A DNA stretch of 16,574 nt from assembly GCA_964558275.1 (NCBI GenBank), contig CAZLDH010000056.1:1-16574 (forward strand), written 5' to 3'. Of the stretch, positions 7,449 through 16,218 are shown piece after piece (position 1 is the stretch's first letter; each line of letters starts with the position of its first letter). The stretch comes from FW021-bin31 sp964558275. GTDB taxonomy: Bacteria; Bacteroidota; Bacteroidia; Chitinophagales; Chitinophagaceae. The notes beneath the pieces were generated by a model. It was not told the origin of the DNA and searched no databases. It worked only from the letters and a program-made list of their open reading frames with translations. Made by a program: the position numbers and the translations under genes.

Positions 7449-8117
7449 ATGAATAAGATAATTATATGCTTCCTGTTTGCCTTTACCGGATTTTACACAC
7501 AAACAGTGGCGCAAAGTAAACCCTCCGCCGGGGAAAATGATCCGCGTGCAGAAAAGCTGTTGAAGAAGTCTTCAGAAGAATATTCCTCTTTTAGTAGCAT
7601 GAAGGCAGATTTTACCATGACGGTAGAGAATCCGGAGTCTAAAGTTGTGAAGACTAATCAGGGTACGCTTTGGCTCAAAGGGAAACAGTTTAAATTTAAG
7701 TTTGGTGAAATTACTGTTTATGGTAATGAAACTACTTTATGGACTTATAATAAAGGCATTGATGAAGTGCAGATAACAGATTATGATCCCCAGACAGGAC
7801 AGATAACACCTACGTCTATTTTTTCTGACTTTTATAATAAAGATTTTTTATATCGATTAATTGATAATAAGAGTACGGAAAAATCGGCTGTAATAGGAAT
7901 GACACCGCGTGATAAATCTAAACCTTATTTTAAGATTGTTGTTTGGCTGAATAAGGAAAGTCTTCATGTGGAAAAGATGAAAATTTTTAATAAAAATGGT
8001 TTTCGTTATCTTTATCACATAGATTCTTTTGTTCCTGATTTTGAGGTGGATCCTTCTAAGTTTACGTTCTCCAAAGAAAATTATCCCGGTGTTTCTGTTC
8101 AGGATTTAAGATTATAA
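7449..8117 (+). CDS. lolA: LolA-like periplasmic outer-membrane lipoprotein carrier
   Basis: A protein of 222 residues. LolA-fold proteins accept lipoproteins released by LolCDE at the inner membrane and carry them across the periplasm. I start at the ATG at 7449, because it places a clean signal peptide first (MNKIIICFLFAF, cleavage near residues 21-22 after TVAQ). The earlier in-frame ATG at 7389 lies inside ftsK and would add a 20-residue charged extension ahead of the signal. The mature part shows the LolA pattern: FSSMKADFTM, then alternating strands with GTLWLKGKQFKF, TLWTYNKG, and a C-terminal FVPDFEVDPSKFTF segment. Bacteroidota often place a LolA-like gene after ftsK, as here. They can also encode several LolA paralogues, so the cargo of this one is inferred. 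Confidence 0.85.
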   Translation: MNKIIICFLFAFTGFYTQTVAQSKPSAGENDPRAEKLLKKSSEEYSSFSSMKADFTMTVENPESKVVKTNQGTLWLKGKQFKFKFGEITVYGNETTLWTYNKGIDEVQITDYDPQTGQITPTSIFSDFYNKDFLYRLIDNKSTEKSAVIGMTPRDKSKPYFKIVVWLNKESLHVEKMKIFNKNGFRYLYHIDSFVPDFEVDPSKFTFSKENYPGVSVQDLRL

Positions 8118-8119
8118 AG

Positions 8120-8146
8120 CCTCCTTTATATTAGAATAAAAGGAGG
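8120..8146. terminator. Hairpin after the LolA-like gene, possible terminator
   Basis: CCTCCTTT (8120-8127) and AAAGGAGG (8139-8146) form a perfect 8-base stem around an 11-base loop, starting 3 bases after the lolA stop. The expected run of T is weak (AAATTTAAT follows), so it may be a weak terminator or a 3'-end stabilising hairpin. Confidence 0.5.
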
Positions 8147-8222
8147 AAATTTAATGCATCTTTTACATTGCATTTTGAAGAATTTTGTTGTCTTTTTCTA
8201 GGATTTACTCTCTTCTTTTTTC

Positions 8223-8230
8223 TAACTTCG
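8223..8230 (+). promoter_or_regulatory. Candidate -7 promoter element for tex
   Basis: TAACTTCG differs from TAnnTTTG at one base and lies 22 bases before the tex ATG, downstream of the lolA hairpin. No clear -33 box is seen. Confidence 0.35.
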
Positions 8231-8252
8231 CCGCTGTTTAAATAGAAAAGAA

Positions 8253-10469
8253 ATGATTGAATATGCCAAGGCTGTTGCCGGTAAATTAGCATTGCAGGAA
8301 AAAAATGTTGCTGCTGTTTTAAATTTACTTTCAGAAGGGGCAACCATCCCTTTTATTGCTCGTTATAGAAAAGACCAAACAGGAGCTTTAGATGAAATTG
8401 CTGTTCAGAAAATTCAAGAAGAAGCCCAGTTTCAAAAAACATTTTCTGAAAGAAAAGCTTTTATCGAAAAAACTATTAAAGAGCAGGAGAAGATGACTGA
8501 CGCTATCCGGAAGAAATTGGATAAAACGCAGAGCCTTAATGAATTGGAGGATATTTATCTGCCCTTTAAGTCTAAGCGAAAAACCAAAGCCCAAAAAGCT
8601 AAAGAAAGAGGTCTGGAGCCTTTGGCAGATTGGTTATTCAAACAAGAAGAAGGATCCCCTGAAGAAAAGGCAAAAGATTATTTGTCTAAAGAAATAAAAG
8701 AAACGAAGGATGCATTGAAGGGGGCAAGAGATATCATTGCCGAAAAAGTTGCAGAAGATACCGAGCTGCGTGCGCAGTTAAGAACGCTTTTTGAAAAAGA
8801 AGGAAAGGTATTTACAAAAGTAGTGGCTGAAAAAGAAGTGGAAGGTAAAAAGTATAAGGATTATTTTGATTTTTCCGAAGCGGTTTCCAAGATTCCTTCA
8901 CATAGAATGCTGGCTGTTTTGAGAGGCTTTATGAACGGGATTCTTCGGCTTTCTATTGCGCCGGATGAGGATAGTGCATTTGCACTTATTCAAAAGAAAT
9001 ATCCTTTAGCAAATAATGCAGTCGGAGAACAGGTGGAAAAGGCATCTAAAGATGCCTATAAAAGGCTTTTACAACCCGCCTTAGAAAGTGAATTCAGGAT
9101 GGCTTTGAAAAAGCAATCCGATGAAGAAGCAATTGATGTTTTTGCGGAAAATCTTCGTCAGTTGTTGCTATCTTCCCCATTGGGAGGTAAAAGAATTATT
9201 GCTATAGATCCTGGTTATAGAACGGGTTGCAAAGTGGTGGTTTTGGATGCAAATGGTGGTTTAAAAGAGAATACCCTCATTTATGTACACGAGAAAAATC
9301 ATAAATTGCAAGAAGCTGAGCAAATTGTCAGAAGGCTTATTGAGCAGTACAAAACCGAGTGTTTTGCTATTGGAGACGGAACTGCAGGGAGAGAAACAGA
9401 ACAATTTATTAAATCATTGAAAACCAATTTACCTGTATTTCTGGTAAATGAAGATGGTGCTTCGGTATATTCTGCTTCTGAAATAGCAAGAGAAGAGTTT
9501 CCCGATTATGATATTACTGTAAGAGGAGCTGTAAGCATCGGAAGGCGATTAATGGATCCATTAGCAGAATTGGTTAAAATAGATCCTAAAAGCATTGGCG
9601 TAGGTCAATATCAACATGATGTAAATCAGGTCCGTTTAAAATCTAAGCTGGATCAAACGGTAGAAAGTTGTGTTAATGCTGTCGGGGTGAATTTAAATAC
9701 TTCAGGTAAATATTTACTTCAGTATGTCAGTGGTGTAGGTGCTACTCTGGCCGGTAATATTGTAAAGTATCGTGAAGAAAATGGTGATTTTAAGTCCAGA
9801 AAAGATTTGTTGAATGTAAAAAGGTTGGGCGCCGGTGCCTATGAACAATGTGCGGGGTTTTTAAGAATTTCTCAACCTGAGAATCCATTAGATAACAGTA
9901 GTGTCCATCCGGAAGCCTACCCCTTGGTAGAAAAAATGGCTAAAGATCTGGATGTGAAAATTGAGGATTTAGTTGGGAAAGAAAAATTGGTGGATGAAAT
10001 AAAATCCACTTCCTATATTGATGATACTTTTGGACAGCATACGGTAGAAGATATTTTAAAAGAATTGAAAAAACCGGGATTAGATCCTCGAGAGGAGGCT
10101 GAGTTTTTTGAATTTGCTCCTATTTATAAGATAGAAGATGTTCAAATTGGCATGGAGGTTCCCGGAATTGTGACCAACCTTACCCGCTTTGGAGCTTTCG
10201 TAGATATAGGAGTTAAACAAGACGGTCTGGTACATGTTTCGGAGATTGCCCATCGATTTATTAGCGATCCTGGTGAAGCATTAAAATTAAATCAGAAAGT
10301 GAAAGTTCGCGTTTTGGAGGTGGATGTAGCGCGTAAAAGAATTAGTTTGTCTATTAAGCAAACAGAAGAACCACCGAAAAGGAAAAATAAGGGTAAACAT
10401 AATAAGCATCATAAAAAAGAAAAAGACTTTAATGGTGCATTAGCTGCCTTAAAGCAAAAATTTGGATAG
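8253..10469 (+). CDS. tex: Tex family S1 RNA-binding transcription accessory protein
   Basis: A protein of 738 residues, close to the usual 720-780 for Tex. Domains in order: a helical N-terminal region (1-300) with the family segment EGATIPFIARYRKDQTG; a YqgF/RNase H-like domain starting KRIIAIDPGYRTG with D319; a double helix-hairpin-helix region (about 486-555, containing YVSGVGATLAGNIV); and an S1 domain (about 632-705, with GIVTNLTRFGAFVDIGV and DGLVHVSEIA). A basic His/Lys-rich tail (about 709-738) follows. Tex binds nucleic acid and associates with transcription. In Bordetella it affects toxin expression, and in other bacteria stress tolerance, but a precise activity is not settled. 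It is cytoplasmic and monocistronic in appearance, since 135 bases including a hairpin separate it from lolA. Confidence 0.96.
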   Translation: MIEYAKAVAGKLALQEKNVAAVLNLLSEGATIPFIARYRKDQTGALDEIAVQKIQEEAQFQKTFSERKAFIEKTIKEQEKMTDAIRKKLDKTQSLNELEDIYLPFKSKRKTKAQKAKERGLEPLADWLFKQEEGSPEEKAKDYLSKEIKETKDALKGARDIIAEKVAEDTELRAQLRTLFEKEGKVFTKVVAEKEVEGKKYKDYFDFSEAVSKIPSHRMLAVLRGFMNGILRLSIAPDEDSAFALIQKKYPLANNAVGEQVEKASKDAYKRLLQPALESEFRMALKKQSDEEAIDVFAENLRQLLLSSPLGGKRIIAIDPGYRTGCKVVVLDANGGLKENTLIYVHEKNHKLQEAEQIVRRLIEQYKTECFAIGDGTAGRETEQFIKSLKTNLPVFLVNEDGASVYSASEIAREEFPDYDITVRGAVSIGRRLMDPLAELVKIDPKSIGVGQYQHDVNQVRLKSKLDQTVESCVNAVGVNLNTSGKYLLQYVSGVGATLAGNIVKYREENGDFKSRKDLLNVKRLGAGAYEQCAGFLRISQPENPLDNSSVHPEAYPLVEKMAKDLDVKIEDLVGKEKLVDEIKSTSYIDDTFGQHTVEDILKELKKPGLDPREEAEFFEFAPIYKIEDVQIGMEVPGIVTNLTRFGAFVDIGVKQDGLVHVSEIAHRFISDPGEALKLNQKVKVRVLEVDVARKRISLSIKQTEEPPKRKNKGKHNKHHKKEKDFNGALAALKQKFG

Positions 10470-10522
10470 TGGTATTAACAAAGATGTAATAAATCATTGT
10501 CTTAAAAAGGCTGTTTATTAAT

Positions 10523-10530
10523 TATATTTG
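10523..10530 (+). promoter_or_regulatory. Candidate -7 promoter element for icd
   Basis: TATATTTG matches the Bacteroidota TAnnTTTG consensus exactly and is 59 bases before the icd ATG. A TTG at 10497-10499 could serve as the -33 box. The resulting leader of about 50 bases includes an AGGAGAA stretch (10553-10559), too far from the start to act as a ribosome binding site. Confidence 0.55.
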
Positions 10531-10589
10531 CATCTCATTTGGTTTAATAATAGGAGAATACCTAATTTTATATTTTAAATAATATTTCT

Positions 10590-12818
10590 ATGAGTGATAA
10601 ACCCCAAATAATTTATACAAAAACAGATGAAGCTCCTTACTTAGCAACACACTCTTTGTTGCCTATGATTGAAGCGATTACAAAATCCGCAAATATTGAC
10701 TTTGAAACGAAGGATATTTCTTTGGCAGCCAGGGTATTAGCCGTGTTTCCGGAAGTATTGACCAAGGAGCAGCAAGTGGCAGATGCGCTAGCTGAGTTAG
10801 GAGAATTGGTACAAAAACCGGAGGCTAATGTCATTAAATTACCTAATATAAGTGCTTCTATTCCCCAACTGAAAAGTACCATCAAGGAGTTACAGGATAA
10901 AGGGTTTAAATTACCTGATTATCCGGATGAACCTCAGTCTGAAGATGAAAAGGCAATTAAAAATACTTATGATAAAGTAAAAGGAAGTGCCGTAAATCCG
11001 GTAATTCGTCAGGGAAATTCAGATCGCCGTGCACCAAAAGCAGTAAAGAATTTTGCACAAAAACATCCTTATAAAGTAAAAGAATGGGCAAAAGATTCAA
11101 AGACTGCTGTTGCTACGATGCAGGAAGGTGATTTTAGACACAATGAAAAATCAGTCACTGTTGAAGCGGGTGCTGTTGATATTAAATTTACCGGAAATGA
11201 TGGAGAAACGAAACTACTACGGGAACATCTGGAATTAACGGATGGAGAAGTAATTGATGCCTCCGTATTTAGTAAAAAATCACTTATTAGCTTTTTAGAT
11301 GAACAGATTGCAAAGGCCAAGGAATTAGGAATCCTATTTTCTGTACATATGAAAGCAACCATGATGAAGGTGTCTGACCCTATTATTTTCGGTCATGTAG
11401 TAAAAAGGTTTTTTAAGGATGTGTTTGAAGAATACGCAGCCGATTTAAAAGCTTGTGGTGCAGATCCAAATAGTGGTCTTGGTGCAGTTTTATCTGCAAT
11501 CAATGATTTACCGGCGGAAAAGGCTAAGGCTATTAATGCTGCGATACAAAAAGACTTTGATCAACAGGCTGATTTAGCCATGGTGAACTCCGATAATGGA
11601 ATTACTAATCTGCATGTACCTAGTGATATAATTATAGATGCCTCCATGCCGGCTATGATCCGTAATGCGGGACAAATGTGGAATAAAGAAGGGGAAACCG
11701 AAGATACGCTGGCGGTTATTCCTGAAAGTAGCTATGCCGGAATCTACGACGCCACAGTGAAGTTCTGCCAAGAGCATGGTGCCTTTGATCCGGCGACAAT
11801 GGGAACCGTACCTAATGTTGGACTTATGGCAGACAAAGCTGAAGAATATGGCTCCCATGATAAGACTTTTGAGATGAGTGGTGAAGGAAAAGTTGAAGTA
11901 ATTGACTTAAAATCAGGAGATGTATTAATGCGTCATGAAGTGGAAGAAGGCGATTTGTGGAGAATGTGCCAAACCAAAGATGCACCTGTTAGAAACTGGG
12001 TCAAATTAGCGGTTAGTCGTGCGAAAGATACCGGATGGCCTGCCGTTTTTTGGTTAGATGAAACGCGTGCTCATGATAGAGAATTAATTAAGAAGGTGAA
12101 TGAATATCTTAAAAATGAAAACACTGAAGGGCTCGAATTAAAAATTATGGCTCCGGAAGAAGCTACTAAATATAGCTTGAACAGGGTGAAAAACGGGAAG
12201 AATACGATTTCTGTAACCGGGAATGTATTGAGAGATTATCTGACAGATTTATTTCCAATTCTTGAATTAGGAACCAGCGCAAAGATGTTATCTATTGTTC
12301 CATTATTGAATGGCGGCGGATTATTCGAAACCGGAGCAGGAGGTTCTGCTCCTAAACATGTGCAGCAGTTTACCAAAGAAAACCATTTGCGTTGGGATTC
12401 TCTTGGAGAATTTCTGGCACTTGCTGTTTCTTTGGATCATTTTGGGAAAAAATATGATAACAAGAAAGCTATTGTATTGTCAAAAGCACTGGATGATGCG
12501 ACAGATAAATTTCTCAGGAATCAAAAATCACCCTCAAGAGTGGTGAATGAGCTTGATAATAGAGGCAGTCATTTTTATTTGGTTTCGTACTGGACAGAGG
12601 CCTTAGCCGAGCAAAATGAATGTGAGGACTTGAAAGAACAATTTACTCCTGTAGCTAAAAAACTAAAGGATAATGAAGATAAAATTGTTGAAGAGTTGAA
12701 TGGCGTCCAAGGGAGACCGGTTGATTTAAAAGGCTATTATTTACCAAATGATGAGGTCGTTTTTAATGAAATGCGACCTAGTGAGACTTTGAATAATATC
12801 ATAGCTTCTATCAACTAA
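10590..12818 (+). CDS. icd: Monomeric NADP-dependent isocitrate dehydrogenase
   Basis: Catalyses oxidative decarboxylation of isocitrate to 2-oxoglutarate with NADP in the TCA cycle. At 742 residues it matches the monomeric class (about 740) and not the 410-residue dimeric enzyme. Diagnostic segments are visible: the N-terminal IIYTKTDEAPYLATHSLLP; GSAVNPVIRQGNSDRRAP, with S133 and N136 where the family binds isocitrate; HMKATMMKVSDPIIFGHVV with K255 and K260; LMADKAEEYGSHDKTF; and GGGLFETGAGGSAPKHVQQF near residue 575. The metal-binding Asp in the DSDNGITNLH-type segment reads NSDNGITNLHVPSD here. It stands alone between its own promoter and a strong terminator. All recognisable key residues look intact. 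Confidence 0.97.
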   Translation: MSDKPQIIYTKTDEAPYLATHSLLPMIEAITKSANIDFETKDISLAARVLAVFPEVLTKEQQVADALAELGELVQKPEANVIKLPNISASIPQLKSTIKELQDKGFKLPDYPDEPQSEDEKAIKNTYDKVKGSAVNPVIRQGNSDRRAPKAVKNFAQKHPYKVKEWAKDSKTAVATMQEGDFRHNEKSVTVEAGAVDIKFTGNDGETKLLREHLELTDGEVIDASVFSKKSLISFLDEQIAKAKELGILFSVHMKATMMKVSDPIIFGHVVKRFFKDVFEEYAADLKACGADPNSGLGAVLSAINDLPAEKAKAINAAIQKDFDQQADLAMVNSDNGITNLHVPSDIIIDASMPAMIRNAGQMWNKEGETEDTLAVIPESSYAGIYDATVKFCQEHGAFDPATMGTVPNVGLMADKAEEYGSHDKTFEMSGEGKVEVIDLKSGDVLMRHEVEEGDLWRMCQTKDAPVRNWVKLAVSRAKDTGWPAVFWLDETRAHDRELIKKVNEYLKNENTEGLELKIMAPEEATKYSLNRVKNGKNTISVTGNVLRDYLTDLFPILELGTSAKMLSIVPLLNGGGLFETGAGGSAPKHVQQFTKENHLRWDSLGEFLALAVSLDHFGKKYDNKKAIVLSKALDDATDKFLRNQKSPSRVVNELDNRGSHFYLVSYWTEALAEQNECEDLKEQFTPVAKKLKDNEDKIVEELNGVQGRPVDLKGYYLPNDEVVFNEMRPSETLNNIIASIN

Positions 12819-12836
12819 TTAGCGTATTAAAAAATG

Positions 12837-12874
12837 AAATCCCTGATTGGCGTAATGCTTCTCAGGGATTTTTT
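12837..12874 (+). terminator. Rho-independent terminator of icd
   Basis: AAATCCCTGA (12837-12846) pairs perfectly with TCAGGGATTT (12862-12871) around a 15-base loop, and the stem runs straight into ATTTTTT. It lies 19 bases after the icd stop. An A-rich run on the other side means it could also work in reverse. Confidence 0.9.
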
Positions 12875-13114
12875 ATAAATATAATCCATTCTAATTCATT
12901 CATTATCTATAATCTGTTCATTGTACTAAATGTGAGAAATATATGAGGCTGTAGCTGTTTTGTAGATAGGTAATCTATCGTTGTAGTGACATTGTTGTAA
13001 TGCGTGATGGAGAGTTTAGTGGAAATATCGGAACTTTGTGCTTGAGGATGTTGCGCTTTTGAAACCGTGACTATAATTATTGAAATAACTTGTTTGAAGC
13101 ATTACTGTAAAATC
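12875..13114. other. Intergenic stretch ahead of the WG-repeat gene
   Basis: No gene is seen. A near-match to the -7 consensus (GAACTTTG, 13031-13038) lies about 75 bases before the chosen start and may be the promoter, but the first base disagrees. I find no convincing operator. Confidence 0.3.
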
Positions 13115-16100
13115 ATGAAACACTTTATCCTGATTAGTCTATTACTTGCCTTGGTTCATTTCTCCGTATATGGACAAAAATTAAAACCAAATCAAGCGTG
13201 GAAGGTGACTTTTAAAACCTCTCGCGTGGCTTTACCCAATGCCACAGCAGAAGAAAAAGAAAAAGTTGCAGATTTTAATGCTCAAAGCGACTCGGTTCAT
13301 CTCCAAAATATTTTTTCTGACAGCTTGTTTAAATTGTTGGTGGATTATAACCATGGTCATGCTTATCATTTGACTGTCAACCGTCGAGATTCTATAACAT
13401 TTAATATCTTTGAAGGCGATAATTATGTAGCTGTAACGCCCTATTCAGATTATTTATCACAACAGAAGAATGATACTTTATATCAACTTATTCATTTTGA
13501 ACATTTTCCTGATAGCACCGCAGTTATTGCCGGTTTTTCGGTTGAAAAAGTGACTTATGATATGGTGCTGAAAGGCGGCTCCAAGGATACTATACAAGTG
13601 GAAAGCTGGGTAACAACTGCGTTGCCGGATTGGTTTTGGAGCAAGGGACGACTTGATGGGGTGAGTTTGAAAACTATTAGCGTGGAAAATCATGTTGGTA
13701 TTGTCAAAAGTGTCGATTCTGTTGAACGAATAACATTAACTAATGCTGATTATTTTCCGCCTGAAGGTTATGAAACTTATGATAAAGAAACGCATCCGAA
13801 TTATTGGGAAGATGAGACAGAATCTCTTTTTGACCAAGCCGCACGAGACAGTTTACTTGCTGTTTTAAAGAATATACAAGCGGATTCTGTCATTCAATCG
13901 GCGGCTATTTTTCGAGACGGTTTCGCACAGGTAACGGAAAATGATCGTTCATTTTATATAGATGAAAACGGTGATTATGCCTTTGACAACTATGTGGACA
14001 ACTTTCATCCGAGTGATTCCATTTCAGCATTGCATCCGGGCTGGGTGAGTATTAACCGGAATAAAAAAATAACTCATTATATCGTTAAGAAAAACGGAAA
14101 ATATGGCCTCGTTGGGGATGATGGGGAATGGCTGTTAAATCCCGAGTATGATAATATAAAGTTAGTGCGAAAAAGACGATTAGCTATATACAGCAATGGG
14201 AAAATGGGATATGCCGACACTTGGGGAAACGTTTCTTTGCCTCCAAAATTTGACGAAGCCAATATTATGGGCGATTATTATTACGATGTGCGAAAAGGCG
14301 ATAAATGGGGGATTTTCAGTCGGGAAAAACAAAAAATGATTACCCCGTTTAGCTACGATGAATTTGATTTCTGTGGGGGTTGTGGAGGCAGGGTTTCTTA
14401 TGCCTATGCCTCTAAAAACGGGAAATGGGGCGTATTGAGTTTTGATGGTGAGGTTTTGGTACCTTTCGAATATGAACATCCGGCACATTACGGGATGCGC
14501 AGTGACAATTGGGTCACCAGCTATGAAAAAGATAGCGTGGATGTGGTGATTAATATGAATACAAATACGGTTTACTCTGCCAATGAATATGGTTGGATGC
14601 GCGTGATGAATGGGGCACTTGCGCTTGAAAAAGATGGTAAATTTGGATTTGTTGGGAAAGATGGGCAGCAACTGACGTCTTTTAGATACGATGATGTGAG
14701 CGATCCTTATGGGAATTTTTCCTGGGGACCCTATATCGGGGTTTCTATTGACAGTATGATGGGCATTATTCGCAATGACGGCAAAGTGATGGTTCCGGCC
14801 GATAACTATGATATGGTTTGGGTGTCAAATGATTATTTTGAAGTAAAAAAAGCCGGTAAAGTCGGAATGATTAATGCCAAAGGGGAAATGGTCTTGCCGT
14901 TGATTTACGATGATGTCAACGGTAGTCGTAGTTTGGAAATTGAACTGAAATCAGGTCAACAGGTTCAACTTTATGAATTGACAAAAGATGAAAAAGTCGG
15001 ATTTTATAATCCCGAAAATGGCGTGATCCTCAAGCCGCAATACGACCGCTTGGATATCGTATTGTCTGCAGATTCTTTGACCTATTATATCGAAGCAGAT
15101 GAGAAGTGGGGAGAAGACTATTACGATGTTTACAAAGGCTTATATGCTGCCAATGGAACATTGTTGATGCCGACAAATTATGATGACTATCGCCTCTTGA
15201 ATCAACGTTGGGTGAAGACTGAAGAAAGTGATGATTTTCTGTATGGCTTATACGATCTTCAAAACCAGAAAGAAGTTTTAAAACCCATTTATACCACCTT
15301 GAAATTCGTTAATGATCGGTATGTTTATACGGTCAAAGGGGATCTATACAGTGATGATCATACGACGGCCATTTTTGATACAAAAAAAGGAGAATGGCTG
15401 GATTTGGGCTATTCGGATATACGCATGGTTCGCCACAAAAATTTAATTATCGTTAGTGACACAACGAACTCCTATTTATGGAGTTTAACTCAACAAAAAC
15501 GTCTGTCTAAGCCGTACCCAATAACAAAATCAAGCTATGGGGATATTCATAATATAGAATCGTTTTCCCATGGTTTAGCTGAAGTAAGTCGCGATGGAAA
15601 AGAGGGCTTTATCAATACGGAAGGCAAGGAAGTGGTGCCCGCAATATACGATGAGGTTAAAATAACTGATGGCGGCGTCATTCGGTTGACACAGCGCGTA
15701 AATGACAATTTTGTGGAAGACCGATTTGTCGATTCATTAGGACAGCCGATTAGCGATAAAGTTTTCAAACGTCCGCGTTATGGCTATGGCGGATATGCCG
15801 ATATTCAGGTAGGCGATTACCTCTTGATTACTGATTTAGCTGAGCGTGGTGGAACGCTTTACGGTGTGATGAATTTGGATGGTGAAATTTTGGTGCCGGC
15901 AGAATATGATAAGATTTTCTATTTTCCAAATGGTGAAGGATTTATTGTGCAGCGAGACCGACATTTTGGTCTTTTCAATGAAAACGGAGGGACGATTGTT
16001 CCTGTGGTTTTGGATAATGTATATTTCAGAAATGCAGGCAGTACCTACACCGATTTTGTTGAGGCTTCAGGAGAATTTCCAATCCTGTGTCAGATAGACG

Positions 16101-16174
16101 GTGTCTATTTCTATGTTAACCAAGATGGTTCGATTTGGCCGTTTGTGGCAGAAGAAAGAGATGGTGATTGGTGA
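13115..16174 (+). CDS. Exported WG-repeat protein with GLPGLI/DUF4412-like N-terminal region
   Basis: A protein of 1019 residues from the ATG at 13115. That start puts a signal peptide first (MKHFILISLLLALVHFSVYG, cleavage near G20/Q21), whereas the earlier GTG at 13067 would add 16 residues ahead of it. Residues 21-230 contain an IAGFSVEKVTYDM / VESWVTTALPDWFW / RLDGVSLKTIS sequence that resembles the GLPGLI or DUF4412 fold. From about 265 to 975 there are roughly 13-14 WG-type beta repeats of the form 'dGkxGfxxxxGexxxPxxYDxv', for example KNGKYGLVGDDGEW, KNGKWGVLSFDGEVLVPFEY and RDGKEGFINTEGKEVVPAIYD. WG repeats build extended or propeller-like beta scaffolds, usually for binding. One repeat carries a CGGCGG segment (C420, C423). 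It is periplasmic or at the surface, and no sorting domain (T9SS) is seen at the C-terminus. Its function is unknown. Base composition looks a little richer in GC than its neighbours, by eye only. Confidence 0.85.
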   Translation: MKHFILISLLLALVHFSVYGQKLKPNQAWKVTFKTSRVALPNATAEEKEKVADFNAQSDSVHLQNIFSDSLFKLLVDYNHGHAYHLTVNRRDSITFNIFEGDNYVAVTPYSDYLSQQKNDTLYQLIHFEHFPDSTAVIAGFSVEKVTYDMVLKGGSKDTIQVESWVTTALPDWFWSKGRLDGVSLKTISVENHVGIVKSVDSVERITLTNADYFPPEGYETYDKETHPNYWEDETESLFDQAARDSLLAVLKNIQADSVIQSAAIFRDGFAQVTENDRSFYIDENGDYAFDNYVDNFHPSDSISALHPGWVSINRNKKITHYIVKKNGKYGLVGDDGEWLLNPEYDNIKLVRKRRLAIYSNGKMGYADTWGNVSLPPKFDEANIMGDYYYDVRKGDKWGIFSREKQKMITPFSYDEFDFCGGCGGRVSYAYASKNGKWGVLSFDGEVLVPFEYEHPAHYGMRSDNWVTSYEKDSVDVVINMNTNTVYSANEYGWMRVMNGALALEKDGKFGFVGKDGQQLTSFRYDDVSDPYGNFSWGPYIGVSIDSMMGIIRNDGKVMVPADNYDMVWVSNDYFEVKKAGKVGMINAKGEMVLPLIYDDVNGSRSLEIELKSGQQVQLYELTKDEKVGFYNPENGVILKPQYDRLDIVLSADSLTYYIEADEKWGEDYYDVYKGLYAANGTLLMPTNYDDYRLLNQRWVKTEESDDFLYGLYDLQNQKEVLKPIYTTLKFVNDRYVYTVKGDLYSDDHTTAIFDTKKGEWLDLGYSDIRMVRHKNLIIVSDTTNSYLWSLTQQKRLSKPYPITKSSYGDIHNIESFSHGLAEVSRDGKEGFINTEGKEVVPAIYDEVKITDGGVIRLTQRVNDNFVEDRFVDSLGQPISDKVFKRPRYGYGGYADIQVGDYLLITDLAERGGTLYGVMNLDGEILVPAEYDKIFYFPNGEGFIVQRDRHFGLFNENGGTIVPVVLDNVYFRNAGSTYTDFVEASGEFPILCQIDGVYFYVNQDGSIWPFVAEERDGDW

Positions 16175-16218
16175 GCTTTAACTGCGTGCTAATCTGATAG
16201 TTATTGGTCAAGTATAAT

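Noticed and set aside
11069..11362. Ser/Thr-rich minus-strand frame within icd
   Set aside because: It is antisense to a well-conserved monomeric isocitrate dehydrogenase.
13067..13114. GTG start extending the WG-repeat protein by 16 residues
   Set aside because: It would put a non-signal segment ahead of a good signal peptide. The ATG at 13115 explains export better.
14180..14671. Open frame of about 160 codons on the minus strand within the WG-repeat gene
   Set aside because: It lies antisense to a clearly coding frame, reads as low-complexity His/Ile/Phe-rich protein with no domain, and follows the repeat periodicity of the sense gene.
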